Assembly: GCF_016808095.1 (NCBI RefSeq)
Contig: NC_068979.1
Coordinates: 25,755,960 to 25,819,959 of the forward strand
DNA from: Vigna angularis
Lineage: Eukaryota; Streptophyta; Magnoliopsida; Fabales; Fabaceae
DNA: 64,000 bases
Direction of reading: 5' to 3'
Shown one piece after another: positions 47,700 to 60,860 of the stretch (the stretch's first letter is position 1; every line of letters begins with the position of its first letter). The notes beneath the pieces are model-generated. The model was not told where the DNA came from. It ran no database searches and saw nothing but the letters and a program-made list of their open reading frames with translations. The position numbers were made by a program, and so were the translations under genes.

Positions 47700-48323
47700 T
47701 AACCATGGTTAAACAGAATAACAAGACCACATATAAAGTGTCTGGGAAATCATGTTATAAAAAAAATACTAACCCAACTTTCATCTTTATATTCATTTTT
47801 TAAAATTATTTTAAAACTTAATTAATTTATTATAAATAATTATAAATAATTTGTGATTATATTACTTTTATTTATTTTCTTAAAAAATAATGATAGACAA
47901 ATAAAGAAATACTAGAGGTTTCATGTATTCATAAATACAATATTTCTCTTATAATTTGAACATCTGATTTTGATTGATAAATGAATGCAAATTTGTAGTA
48001 TTCATTATGTATTATATTTTAATTTAATGCTAATTTATAATAAAAAAAATAGTGCATTATAAATTTGATAAATTATTAATAAGATTATGATTATTATTTT
48101 TAATTTTTGTAAGTATTTATTAATATTAATTTTTAATTAAATTCATAATCTAAGAGAAATGTATCCTGCTATATTTTTGTTTTCTTAATTATTAGACTAT
48201 AGTACGATGAAAAATAATTTAAAATACTTTAAGACTCAATTGAAAATATCAAGAATTAAATCAATAGTTTAAATTGGCAGAAAAATTCATTCTCATTTTG
48301 AATTTAATTTAAAGTAAAATAAG

Positions 48324-48393
<70 letters not shown>

Positions 48394-51300
48394 TGGACTT
48401 GTGGTTATGTTAACTTCTATTTCGATTTACTCCACCCAAATCGTTATAATTTTGATTTTAAATTTTTTCTGTTTTTTTATTGCTTTTCATGTTTCTCATA
48501 TTTTTTAAACAAAATTATACATTGACAAGAAAGGAGTTTTAAATAACTTTTGATGTGATTGTTTTAATAAAAGAAAATGTATATAGTAAAAATAAATTCG
48601 TATTAAATGATATAAAACATTATTAAAATAATAGTGTTGAAAGTTGTCATATAAGCATGAGGAGAAAGAAGGTTGGGGGATGTATCATGTGTTTTATTCT
48701 TTCTTTCATTTGGTAATCATACATGTTTCGTGATAATAGTCAATTCGGTTATTCAATTTTTTTTCTTGCACATGAGATTATTATATATATTTAAATACAA
48801 GTAATTTTAGTTTTATAGTTAAGTAAATATAATTAAAATCATAATTTTTTTAAAATGGTCTATTATATCCTATTGTTATTAATATTAAATATTCAATCTG
48901 CTTTATATTTTAAAATATTGAGTATGAGAGTTAATTTTTATTTACTGTATTCTTACTAAGATTTTAAGAATTTATAAAACATATAAGCTTATGTTTTGTA
49001 ATGATAATTATATTGTTAATCATTTGTAAAAAAAAGTACTTATACATGAATCATATGCTTAAATAATCATATTTAAGTAACTTTTGGTATAATTGTATTG
49101 GTAAGATGTGTATGTACAATCTTGATTTATAAGAAATTAACTTTTTAAATTGGAATAAGTTCAATTCAACCTAATATATCATTTAATTATCAAAATTTAT
49201 TAACATGTTGTCGAAAATATTTATTAAATAATAATATATTAACTAAATAATCAATTAATAAAATCTATCGTTTTACATTCTCAAAAAATCGTATATTGGA
49301 TAATTATATAATATTGTTAATATCCAAAAAATTAATTTGGTGTTGAGTGATGCCCGAGACTATCTTGCAATAATAATGACTTTCTCGTTTTCAAACTCAG
49401 GACATCATTTTGGGCTATTCATTTCTTATTAAACAAATTTTGTCCAACTACAAAATTAAATTTATAATTTAACCATTTAAGATAATTTATTTACTTCTTT
49501 TAACAGCAGAAAACATGAAATAATATTCATAAAATAATATAGCACAATAATAAGACAAGACAATTTTATTAAGTGCATGAAAGATTAACCTAATTTGTAA
49601 GATAATTATTCCTTAATTTTTATTATTTAGAAGAGAATAATGTTAAATTTTAATATTTAATTACAAGAAAAATAAATAAACAAGCATTTTTGGATATTCA
49701 CATATTATAAATTGGTATCTTTAATTAATTATTTTTGTACAAACATTTATTCTCTCACATTAAAGTTTAAGTTTATAATGATTTTGAATATTTTTAATTA
49801 AGTTTTTATTGAAATATATAACTTACTAAGTATTTAAAAATTTTATATGATATAATTAAGTTGATATTGTCAATTTTTTAATTAACTAGGTAATATTAAA
49901 TGTAATCTTGTCTTGATAAGTGATTTTTATTGACATTTATTATTTTTATTGAAAACATACATGTTAATGATATCTTTATGTAATATGAATTATAATATCT
50001 GATTTAATTTGTCTTATTTAATTAATGGATTTAAGAATTGAAGGTGGGATGATTCATAACCTATCAATAATAACATTTTATTAGTTTCTTTTATATTTAT
50101 TTTAAAAGATTTGTATTAAAATGATTTATTTATTCAAATTACGTAAATTGATAATTTAAAAAAATACTATAATATTATCTAATAATATTGAAATAATTTG
50201 AATGTTTAATTTATTTGTTTGTTAAATTATATAGATTGAGACTTTAATTTTAATTATTATTTTAATAATAATGTTTGTTAAAATACATAAACACTTTGAT
50301 TATATTGTTAAAAAATAACAAGTCAAATTAATTCATTTTAGTATATTTAAAATAAAAATATAAAATAAATTAGAATAACAAAGTATTTTCAAGTGAAGCA
50401 AAACAACTAATTTACTAACTTCTCATGGGTGTCAAGTTGCAAAATATTTAATTAATAAAAAATGAGTTATATTGAATTGACTAAATAATAAAATATTTTT
50501 ATTCGAATAAAACTTATGGAAATAACTAGAATTTCAAAATTAAAATTAGCAATGTGAAAAGAAAATATTATTGCTTGCTAACTGTTTATCAGTCTTTGTA
50601 CCTCTAATATTACTGAATTATAAAACTGTAATGAGATTTATTCACTAGTTTACTATGTGTTCTTATTCTATACTAATTAATATTTTCTTAGTATGATGAA
50701 CTTCAATTTTTAAGTATACGATCTTAAATTCAATCATTGCTTTAAACTTTAGAATTTAAAGTAAGAATTTAAAAATATTTTTTCAAAATTCTCTTTTCAA
50801 CCACAAAAAGATATCTTAACTTCAACTTTAATAGTACGTTTATAAAAGAAATATTATTTAGAGTAATGTTGGCATCAGTGTTCACAAACTGCAACCATAA
50901 AAAAAATGGATTTTATGCAAAAACAGTTGAGTGATCAGATAATTCATGTTTATTAAAAATGAGTTTTTTACTATTAAGTAGACCCGAGGACAATGACTCT
51001 TAATCATAAGCATATAATATAAGTTAATGTCATTAATGTAAATAACCTTCTTTTTATTTGATAACATTGTCATACTTCCAAAGCTTATATCACTTTAATT
51101 TGACTTGTACATAAAAAATATATTATAACTACATTTATATAATCTACCATCAAAATAATTTTCATAATATAATCGCACACAGAGGTATGATTGTGATTAG
51201 TTACAGCAAAATCTCATCTTTAAGAAATGGTACAGAAAAAAGTCAATTAATTATGTATTTATATTTAATATTTAATATTTACTTGTGTCCCTTTCCACAA

Positions 51301-51904
51301 AGAGAAATTGCTATTGAATGTTTCACAAATGGAAAACCATCACTGTCAATGATTTGTCTTCTTTTGCATTTCTATTCTTTTCACATTAAAACCTCTGTCT
51401 TATGCTCTCTTTTTTATGGTTATCATTATAAATTATTCATTAATATTGTTAATTAGTTCATTGGTATTCCTATAATTTTAGAGTATACAGTTAAACTAAT
51501 TATGCAAAAAGGCAACTAGAACCATACAGGAATATTCCACCAACATGATAAAGAAGTTATAAGTAATGGCTAAATTAAGTAGCTTAAAAGTAAATAATTG
51601 CTTTTTAATTTTGTAGAGGATTAAATTATTCCAACATGTCATACATACTATATTCACTTTTGGTTAGGATAAAATTATTTTTAAAGAACATAATTTGAGT
51701 CGTATCAAAAAGTTGTCAGCATTATTGAGTAAAAATGTGTTTAGTAGTTTAGATTATAAAGAAAAAAATAATCCTAATAAAAAACAACAGTATAAATTCC
51801 CTTTCTTATTTAATATATATAATCAATAATTAATTACTATCAATATTCAATTATTTTTATTGAAGGTTTTTCTAGGGCAAAGATTAATTATGTTTATGAT
51901 ATAT
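47700..51904. other. AT-rich spacer upstream of CYP78A, no gene seen
   Basis: Very AT-rich, with one long AT microsatellite. No coding signal, RNA gene or defined element. Confidence 0.5.
48327..48389. repeat. AT microsatellite, 63 bp
   Basis: Uninterrupted AT dinucleotide array. Confidence 0.97.
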
Positions 51905-53560
51905 CACCAATGAAAAAAAAAACTTTTAATGTATGTTATTTTGGGTTTTTAACGTTTGATTCCTCCTCGACGTTATATTGGGAAATGTTAAATTGACGTC
52001 GGATTACATGTGGCCAAATGTTGCAATAGACGTTAGTCCTCGATGTATCCGACGTTTAGCGCGCTGAGCGCGTTTTTGCCAAGCTCAACGAGAAAATCCA
52101 GAGATTTGACTCTCTAATGAAATAAACGTCGGATGAACACTGATAGACGTCATTTAGATGTCAGATGTGCACTAATCAACATCCAAGTTGTGTTTTTTTT
52201 CCTAAAAATAAATTTATTTTTACAATAAAATCACACCTGAAAAACAAAAAAATGATTTCGGCACATGAAAATATTATATATTCTATTCATTTCAAATGAA
52301 CAAGGTACTAAACAATCTAAAAAACAATCCAAAACTTAAACTATCAAAACTTAAACTTAAGCTAATTAATGTTCAACAACAACAAAAGTCTTCCTAAAGG
52401 CATGAGCATGAGTCCTAAATCCATCTCTGCAGAAGATAAGTTGTTCATTCTTGTCTTATCTTCTTAATTGTGTCCTCTGATATAGGAGATGTATTCTTGA
52501 AGCGCCGTAAAATCAAAACGAATTCATTATGTTTGCATATGTTCAAAGCTAAATTTCATTTGTAATGTATGGAAGGTAAGTATCATTACCTCAATCCAGT
52601 CATATGTAATGTTAGCTCAAATGATGGTTTTCATCCAAGACATGACATAGTAGCCACATTTTCATGAATCTAGTTGCTTGTTACACTAAAATGACAAATT
52701 AAATAGTCACATATGTAAATCATACAATAACATATAAAATGAATAAGAACTATAAATGAATTACCACCTTTGGATACGGGATTTGAACTAACTGACCTCT
52801 GGGTTTACCCATACCTCTATTTACATTAAAAACATAGGGTAATATTAATATAACTATATTCATCATAAAAATTTAAGTTCAACTTGGATTTAAAACATTT
52901 GAAACATAAAAAGAAAAACACTTACCTTGTAGTATGTTTTTCAAGTCATTTTTCATCCTCTTATGCAGGGAACAAAACCATAAAATTTTGCATTGTCTTG
53001 GAATGATGACCATCAATTGCCAATGAGACCTATCATAAATCACAAATAGTACTAATTAAGTAAACTTTAATCGAATTTTACATTTTATAACGCATACCCA
53101 TCAATGTATGGCACAAGGTATATGTTTCTATTTGACTCAATTATCCATTTTTTTCATACTCATCAATCATTATGCATACTCAATCATACACATCAATGAT
53201 TATGCATACTCAATAAACAATGTTTAACACAAAAACTAAAAATGACGTCACCAATAACCAATATCCATTGAATAAAATTCATATATTCAAATTCCAATTA
53301 CATATCAAAACTAAAATTAACATATAAAATAACAAATAACTCATAACCAATATGCAATATCATATTCTATAACTAAAACAAATAATCAACCAAAATACTA
53401 ACCTTTGAAAAACGGTTGAAAATGGAAATCACCGAATGAAAATGGGAACAAGAGAAGTAGAATGGGCACAAGCAAACAATGGAGAGGGAAAGCGTCACCA
53501 CAGAGGCTTGCGAAATCGCGCACAAGAACTACACCAAAAGGCCAACGAAAACAAATTTTA
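51905..53560 (-). mobile_element. Truncated CACTA transposon, 3' terminal part
   Basis: The left edge reads CACCAATGAAAAAAAAAAC, a decayed CACTA-type terminus. It is followed within 250 bp by an array of subterminal motifs (GACGTTA, GACGTCGG, GACGTTAG, CCGACGTTT, AACGTCGG, GACGTC). Inward, on the minus strand, lie spliced remains of a Ulp1-type peptidase gene known from plant CACTA elements. The opposite end is not found before 53800, so the element has lost its 5' part, including any transposase. The right boundary given is approximate. Confidence 0.65.
52430..53140 (-). pseudogene. Ulp1/C48-type peptidase remnant of a CACTA element
   Basis: In minus-strand order: IYLVPYIDG up to a donor at 53098; exon 52926-53029 with SHWQLMVIIPRQCKILWFC (catalytic His in HWQ); a piece near 52772-52825 (GMGKPRGQLVQIPYPK); exon 52590-52676 with the KCGYYVMSW block holding the catalytic Cys; and a tail near 52440-52520 (RRFKNTSPISEDTIKKIRQE). 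Splice sites are still recognisable. The expected Trp before the KCGYYV block, and another Trp in the tail, have become TGA, so it is inactive. Such peptidase domains occur in the second gene of many plant CACTA transposons. Confidence 0.65.
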
Positions 53561-53769
53561 ATCGGTATATATGATTTTAAATGTAATATAATCGATGGAA
53601 AATAATTTTAATTGGTGAAAAGTGAAAACAAACTTACCTTCACACATTAATGACGAGAGGAGCGGTGAGAGGAAGAAGATGAAAGGTACGTGAGTGAAAT
53701 CACGAAATTGCTGATGTGGAAAAGGGTAGATGACGTGGCAACTCTCTTTATATCCCAAAATATAATTCT

Positions 53770-56700
53770 TAAAATTGCCCTGAAAATAATAATGAAAATA
53801 ATAAAGCTCAGATAATTCAAATTAATTAAAATATAAATTTTTGGTCAAATTAAGTCCAAATAGAAAAACTATGAAAATATTGGACAGTTAAACATAATTC
53901 ACTAATTAAATTCGGTGCGGAAAGCTAAGTGAATAAGACAAAATAATGATTCATCAAAATAAATCACTCTTAGTGTTTTGCACTCTTAAGCAAAATCAAG
54001 ACGCAGATTAAAAAATAATTCGGAAGACATCAAGATAGTGAAACAACAGAAGGACACAAAAACAAAAAGACACACAAGTAAACAAATAACTTTACACAAT
54101 CCTCATATTCGTGGAAATGATCCAAGCCTTTTAAGACAAGGCAAAATAATCAATAAGCTCAATAGGTGAATCAAAAGCAACAGAACCTTGCAAAGATGCA
54201 CTATCACTATATCTCTCAAGTGTCTAGGGTAAATAATTTCAACTCAATGTACGCAAGAAAGCAAACAACAAATAGACTTGACAAACTTCTAATATCAACA
54301 CTCAAAACATATGCATGTTCAAATTAAAATGTCTTTTCATGGTTGTAAAAGGGCCAAGGACAAGGGAGGATAAAATATATATGAGAAGCTATAAACCAAA
54401 AGGAATAGAGGATCAACCACTCATTCATGATCATATTCATCAACCATAAATATGCGTATACACATCTCAATTAATCACTTTATAACAATCATCATTAACA
54501 TCACATACTCAAGGTATTTCAGGTATAAAATTATTTACAATATTCTCGAAACCACAACCACACCACAACATAATTTTCTTCATATTAGCTCGGTACACAC
54601 ATTGGGCATGGAAAACAATTTGGAAACCCTCACCAACAGCTCCGTAAGGGTTTAAAATCCCCCAAAATGACCTAAACAATGTTTAAAACTACCATCCCGA
54701 ACCCTGAATTCGATATCACAAACCACATAGTCATTGTCAGACAACTCGTATCCCCAAACGACTCATTCCCAGACGATTAAAAATCAATCGATTAAAAATG
54801 AAGATATCGCATCAATGGACCCTCAAACAGTCTCTCATCTTTCGATATATGAGTAGGGACTTAAAATTTCTATAGAGAAGGAAGATAAAGTTTTAAAGAA
54901 AAAACTTTTAAAGAGGTTAAACTCCTTAGATAATGAAACTCCTAATTAAAAATTCTATTTATACAGTTGATATTTTTGAAAATAAAATAAAAGAGTATCA
55001 TTATTTAAAAGACTTATGCTACATCTAATACTCTATTTTGAAGGGTGGGATATAGTTCTTGTAATATAAAAAATTTAAATTCTTTAATTTTATAAAATCA
55101 AGTAACTCTCGTGAATTTTTATAATTTCAATTTCTTTAAAATTATATAAAAGATATTCTTCTTATAAACTATTTTAGATTTTTTGTAAAAGTAAACTACT
55201 CAAAGAATTTTCCATCTAAAACTTTTTGTGGTGAAAAAAAAAAGAGAGAATTTAAAACAGAAAAAATGAACAAAAAATTAAAAGTAAAATAAAAGCTAAA
55301 AGTTCTGACTTAAGTTAATTTCAAAAATATAATAAGAACTGAAATAGATTTTAAATTAAAACATAAAATATTAATATATAAATTACAAATCTTAATTAAA
55401 ATGTAAATATTCACACATTGTTAAAGCGCGCTGAAATTTAACTTTCTCCATCTCTCTTTCCCTTTTGTATATAAAAAACACAGCTCTTTATTGTTCTTTG
55501 GAAATCACAGTATTCGCACCTTTACCTAAAAACAAGTGTTTATTTTCTCGGTTTTCCATGCTTTCACGATGGTAAACGTTAGGCACACTTGAAGCAAGCA
55601 ACAGTATCAATCATAACTGCATGCACGCTACCTACAAGAGTGTGATCGATGAGTTTTAATGTTATTTTTAAATCTTTTATTGGAATTTTTATCTTAATAT
55701 CAAAGAAGTTTTATAAAACTATATTTTAATTAAAATTAACGTTTGGTTTATATGTATAACCAAATCTTATTTAAAATCTATATCTTAAATATTGATGTTA
55801 ATGGAAGCATGAGCTAAGTGGTGAATTTCTCAACATAGGAATGTCCGTCTAATGGAGAATTATGTTTTCTATGTGTATTGGGATTATATTGCACACGTGA
55901 ATGCTTCATTATGATGACATGACAAGCATAAGAAAACTGAAAAAGAGAAAGCATAGAAAATAGCTTGCCAAGGAACAGTGAAGAAGGAAACGCCGGCAAG
56001 TGGCAACCATGCATTGTGATGACACAGGAAATAAGCAAAACCCCAGAAAAAAATTAATAATAGAGACCACGCCTCAAACAAAACCCCAGCCATTGGTTTT
56101 TGTTTTACTGTCATACTTTCTGGTGTTTTCTTAATAAAAATTATATTTGAGATTATACATTTTCAAAAGTTATATTATTAGTGTTATTTAGTTATTTTTA
56201 TTATTAGTTATGTTTTCTTGTTATAACTTCAGAGAAAAAAAGGAATAATTATGAAATGTGATTAATGACTTAAACAAAGAAATAAAATTATAATTATTAT
56301 GATTTTATCTTATATATTGTTATTTCCTATTTTTATTCCTTACTGATTAATTATGCAATTAGTTTTTTTGGTTTATGTTATTCTCTAACAACTACATAAT
56401 CTCTTTTTTTTTGTTATTTTTGACAACCTTAAGTAATATTATTTTAATTTAAAATCTCAATATATTATTATATTAATAAAATGGGCTATAAAAGAGTAAT
56501 ATTTTTAAGAGTGTGAAAATATATTTTTTGGTTTATTTCATTCTAACATGTGCTATTTAGTGCAGAAAAAGAATATTGAGTAATACTTTTCAATCAAACA
56601 ACTTAGTTTGTTTTATTTTAAATACTTTCCATGGGAAACTAAGGTGAGATTGTTTAACTGATCTGTTTTCTCATAATAGTTTAGTTATAATTTAAAATAA

Positions 56701-58365
56701 ATGAAAATTGTGTAAAACTTTCAGAATTTTGTTGCAAGGTTAACATTTCATTTGAATTCAACGGATATCATAATTTAAAATCTATTTTCATATGAAAACA
56801 AATCCTTGATAATCATGGTGAAAAAGATGCCCCACACCGACTGTCAAATCAGTTCATTATAATAAAAAAACAAATAAAGGTTAACGTTAAGAAAACATCG
56901 GTAACTAGCATAGAAAATGTGTTTTATTATTTATCAGCGAAGACCTGTTACTATTGGTACAGGAACATCGACATCAACAACGTGAAGATGAGGTGTTGGT
57001 ATGATAACTAATAAAGTAGACATGAGATATGATATGATACTATGGTACAATGTGGTACAGTATGAACAGGTAATGATTCGTGAGCCCGAGAAACACCAAG
57101 GAGGTGATAACGGCGCCGTCCATAAAACCCAGCCTGTGAGTCCAACCACGTAACCTGTTTCTTCACTCTCTACCTAAGACCTATGTCTATGTGGTCCATT
57201 CTTTCGACTCCCCAGTTACACGTATAGGTCAGTTTTCACTTTCACCTTGTTCACTGTGCAACGTGCACGGTCATGCGCAACAGTAAAATATCGAATAGTA
57301 TGTCACACTCACAACGGGTTACACTGTGTTCTTCCTGCACCTTGTTTCAACATGCACTTCTCAGAGTTATACTCCTCATTTAATAAAATCTGAAAAGATG
57401 TAAGGAATGATTTAATGATTTTTCATCTACCAACAACTCTTATTTTAGTATTAGTACCGTAACCCTTGCATGTACTCATCTCATTTCTCCACTGTTAAGT
57501 TTCTGCATGTACTTCCAATATTCCTTTCTTTTTTGTTAACTTTTTGTTACTAAATTATTTTGTATTTATTGTATATATTTTTTAAGTGTTAATTATTTTA
57601 ACTTTTAATTTAATTTATAAGATGTATCTATTTATATAATGTTATATGCTATTTTTAAATTTAGTTTTATGTTGTTTTAGTTCTATGCTGGTTTAGTTTT
57701 ATGCTTTTATTTAAGTGTTTTAGTTTTATGCTGTATTTTAGTTAATAAATAATACTTAGATAACTACAAATTATAACAACAACATTAAAAATTAAAAAAT
57801 AAATTAAATAACAAAATAATAAATCAAAAATTAAAAATTAAAAATTTATGCATAATAAATATTATTTAAATAAATAAATAATTTAAAAAACATTAAAGAT
57901 TAACCAACAAATATAAATTTCAAATGAATTATATTATAAATAATATTTAAATAAATATCAAATACAATAAAAATTAAAAATTAAAAAAATGTTAACAAAT
58001 CAATAAAAAAAGTTTAAAAAACCACAAAACCACAACAAATTAAATTTAAATTAATAAACGAATAAAAACTAAAAAAATATACAACAAATAATTAAATAAT
58101 AATTCATATTGAAAAATAAAATATCAATAAATAATTATAGATTAAAAAATTAACAAACAAATTTAAATTTTCGAAATTAAGAAAAATTAATTACATTAAA
58201 AATAAAATTTAAATAAATATCAAATATAAAAATAAAGCACAAATTATAAAATATTAACCGTAAAATATTTAATATTTAAATAAACTAATAGAAAAAATAT
58301 AAAAAACAAATCAAATTCATAAAATAATTAAATATAATAAAGCAAATCAAAAGAAAAGAAGGAAA
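53770..58365. other. AT-rich spacer, no supported gene
   Basis: No conserved coding sequence. A promoter-like stretch with TGTATATAAAAAAC lies at about 55467-55480 without a following gene, a more GC-rich patch without a frame of note lies at 57060-57370, and short TTTAGTTTTATGCTG repeats occur at 57660-57742. Confidence 0.5.
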
Positions 58366-58842
58366 AGCTTGCCAGTAGTTTAAGCTGCAACAAAGTGTGA
58401 AACCGCACTTCCAAGGTAGACGCATTTCCAATTACGACGCGATATGAACAGCACTTCCAACTGTGACTAGATCACATTTCAAACTGCGACGAGCTCCCAC
58501 GGAGAACTCTACAACCCCTCTTTCACTTCCAAATGTAGAGAGTTCTACAACTTCTCTTCCAACGCTGGCGTACTCTCAATCAGTGCGATTACTGAATCGA
58601 CCTTCATCCCATCCAATCCAGAAATGCATGTATGCGGCAACAAGTGAGGGACGAGGGGAGGATGGGAAGAGCACTGCATGCGATAAGAGAGAAAAAAGGG
58701 GTGTATGCGGTAGAGAAGTAAGGTTTTGACATGAACACAGTTGAAATAATAAAGAAATAGGAAGGTGTAGGGTGATACTGGTGAGATGCAGGAAGAATCA
58801 CTCCACGTTATAGTGAAATATAAATTACACTTGTTTTTTTAT
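58366..58842. other. GC-richer patch of unknown origin left of the Pack-MULE
   Basis: About 450 bp with short direct and inverted repeats (GCACTTCCAA three times; GAGAACTCTACAAC and GAGTTCTACAAC). No domain is recognised in any frame. Confidence 0.4.
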
Positions 58843-59118
58843 GGTTTAATACCCAATTTTGTCCTCAGTTTGGTTTGAAAATCTCAATTTAGTCCCTCAT
58901 TAGAAAAATAATTGTAATCGATCCTTACTTATAAATTTGTGAGTCAAGTTAGTCCCTTCCGTTAAATATAAGCAAACGGAGTTAATGGGATGATGATGTG
59001 GCACTAGTTAGTGGTTAGGTGTCAAAACGCAATTGTGTGCGTGCTTACGTGTTGTTGAATTAGAGAAGTTTGGATTTTATTAGAAATTGGGTTTATTTTA
59101 ATTGGGGATAAATTGGCA
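58843..59118 (+). repeat. Left terminal inverted repeat of the Pack-MULE
   Basis: Starts GGTTTAATACCCAATTTTG and contains TAGTCCCTTCCGTTAAATA. The same sequence is found inverted at 59862-60137. Confidence 0.92.
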
Positions 59119-59162
59119 ACAATTAGGATTTTTAATTAATTTATCGTCTATCAAAACGACTT

Positions 59163-59549
59163 GGGGGACCTCCCAAGCTGCGGATAACAGGGATAGAACT
59201 CCCACAACCTGGTTTCAGACCAGCAGAGATAGTCCAGCAGACGGGACGTCGCCTTGCAAGATACTATGATCGGTTTAAAGTTCCATTCGAGTTCAATGCC
59301 ATTGCACAGAAATGGGAAACCATCAGAGTTGAGGAGTTGAAGATAAAGGAAAATGAACTTCTTGTAGTGAATACTATGTTTAGATTTCAGAATCTACTTG
59401 ATGAGACAGTTGTGTTGAATAGTCCCCGGGATGCTGTTTTAAGTTTAGTAAGGAAGGCAAATCCCACTATCTTTATACATGGTACTGTCAATGGGAGCTA
59501 CAATGCTCCATTCTTTGTAACATGGTTCCGGGAGGCCCTTTTCCATTAA
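59163..59549 (+). pseudogene. Captured C-terminal GRAS-domain fragment
   Basis: One open frame runs from GGPPKLRITGIELPQPGF through QQTGRRLARYYDRFKVPFEF and LVVNTMFRFQNLLDE to FFVTWFREALFH. These are the LHR II, PFYRE and early SAW regions of SCL14/SCL33-type GRAS proteins. About 129 codons without a stop. The fragment begins inside the GRAS domain and ends mid-SAW, so it encodes no complete protein. The absence of stops suggests recent capture or constraint. Confidence 0.9.
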
Positions 59550-59830
59550 ATCTGAGTGTCTGTCCCAGCCAAACGTGCTTCAAGAGCATTTGCAAAGCAA
59601 TGGGTCAGCCTCTGAGTCCCCTCACCCAGCGGAGAAGTATGTTGCCTTATCTGCTTCAGCAATTCATTAGCAGACACACGATCATCAGAAGAAACAGCTT
59701 GTGCACATAGAATCAACAATGTCCTCAGATCCAAAACTCCTTTTGTGTTGCCTTGCTTCTTAACACGGCTCTTCCCACCACCAGACTTGTTTGTTTCTTC
59801 TAATTTCTCCTGTGCACTCGAGGATGCCCT
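59550..59830 (-). pseudogene. Captured GRAS fragment covering the LHR I start
   Basis: On the minus strand a frame without stops reads a Ser/Lys-rich linker (QEKLEETNKSGGGKSRVKKQ), then VLDLRTLLILCAQAVSSDD and ANELLKQIRQHTSPLGEGTQ, ending GTDTQI. This is the beginning of the GRAS domain (leucine heptad region I). It meets the plus-strand fragment at 59548-59553. It probably comes from the same or a sister SCL gene; the VHIID middle is absent from both. Confidence 0.9.
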
Positions 59831-59861
59831 AACTCTGCCAATTTATCCAAAACCCTAACTC

Positions 59862-60137
59862 TGCCAATTTATCCCCAATTAAAATAAATCGAATTTCTAA
59901 TAAAACCCAAACTTCTCTAATTCAACAACACGTAAGCACACACACAATTGCGTTTTGACACCTAACCACTAAGTACTGCCAAATCATCATTCCATTAACT
60001 CCGTTTGCTTATATTTAACGGAAGGGACTAACTTGACTCACAAATTTACAAGTAAGGATCCATTACAATTATTTTTTTAACGAGAGACTAAATTGAGATT
60101 TCCGAACCAAACTAGGGACAAAATTGGATATCAAACC
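59862..60137 (-). repeat. Right terminal inverted repeat of the Pack-MULE
   Basis: The minus strand starts GGTTTGATATCCAATTTTG. Just inside it, CCCTAACTCTGCCAATTTAT is duplicated with a 26-bp period (59827 and 59853). Confidence 0.92.
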
Positions 60138-60149
60138 TTTTTTTATTTT

Positions 60150-60685
60150 CAATAATATTTATTTTTTTATATTATATAATCGTAACAAACAAATATCATA
60201 ACCTTAAACATCCATAATTTTATCTTTTATTATATGTAATATTTGAGTATGTCATAACTTTAAGAAGTAATGACAAATAAATAAGATAAACAGAAAATGA
60301 ATTAAATATTTTATTTTGTAAAATGTAAAAGAAAATAATATAAATAGATAGATATAATTACAAGAGTTTGTTTTTGCATTATTATTTTGTGTTTCAATAT
60401 TATTAGTTAGCATTTTTTTTATTATATTATAGATGTGATAAAGAAGAAGATGTTTCGAGAGAGAAAAATATTATAGATTTATCTATTCAAGACTCTAATA
60501 TTATAAATTGACAAGTGATTAAAAACTTATTTGTTCGCCTTTTTTAAATGTTTTTAGATTACGCTTGGATCGTATGATACTTTTTTTAATTGTCTTTGGA
60601 GTTTAACATCATTTTAGTGCGACGTTTATTTAGATTTGAATTAAAAAAAATTATAATTTTTTTATTTTAAAAAAAACTTATAATC
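60150..60685. other. AT-rich spacer, no gene seen
   Basis: No coding signal or element. Confidence 0.5.
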
Positions 60686-60689
60686 AAAA

Positions 60690-60860
60690 TGACGCAATAA
60701 GTCAACCCGTTTAACCCACCAACCCGTGGTGGGTCGGGTCAGGTTCGAATTTTTTCAGCTCGCTAATAAGTGAGTCGGGTTGGGTTGGCCACTAAGTGAC
60801 CAACCCATGGTGAGCCGGGCCGGATCGAGCCGTGTTACCCATTTTGATAGCTCTACCAAC
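60690..60860. mobile_element. hAT-like terminal fragment with GGGTYGGGT repeats
   Basis: Contains AACCCGTGGTGGGTCGGGTC, ACCAACCCATGGTGAGCCGG and a right edge ACCCATTTTGATAGCTCTAC, which resemble the GC-rich subterminal repeats and the ends of plant hAT elements. The other end is not found. Confidence 0.35.

Larger units (their letters stand above)
58843..60137. mobile_element. Pack-MULE carrying two GRAS-gene fragments
   Basis: This Mutator-like element of 1295 bp has long terminal inverted repeats (58843-59118 and 59862-60137, about 276 bp each, roughly 90% matching) and a perfect 9-bp target duplication TTTTTTTAT (58834-58842 and 60138-60146). The 9-bp duplication and long TIRs are the marks of the Mutator superfamily. 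It has no transposase. The whole interior consists of two captured pieces of a GRAS-family regulator in convergent orientation. It is non-autonomous. Confidence 0.93.

Noticed and set aside
56934..57149. A 71-codon minus-strand frame
   Set aside because: No domain, no conserved pattern and no splice or promoter context.
59522..59710. A plus-strand frame across the GRAS junction
   Set aside because: It is antisense to the LHR I fragment and joins two unrelated segments.
60690..60860. Telomere-like or satellite origin for the GGGT-rich stretch
   Set aside because: The units are irregular (GGGTCGGGT, GGTTGGGTTGG) and better explained by subterminal repeats of a hAT-like element.
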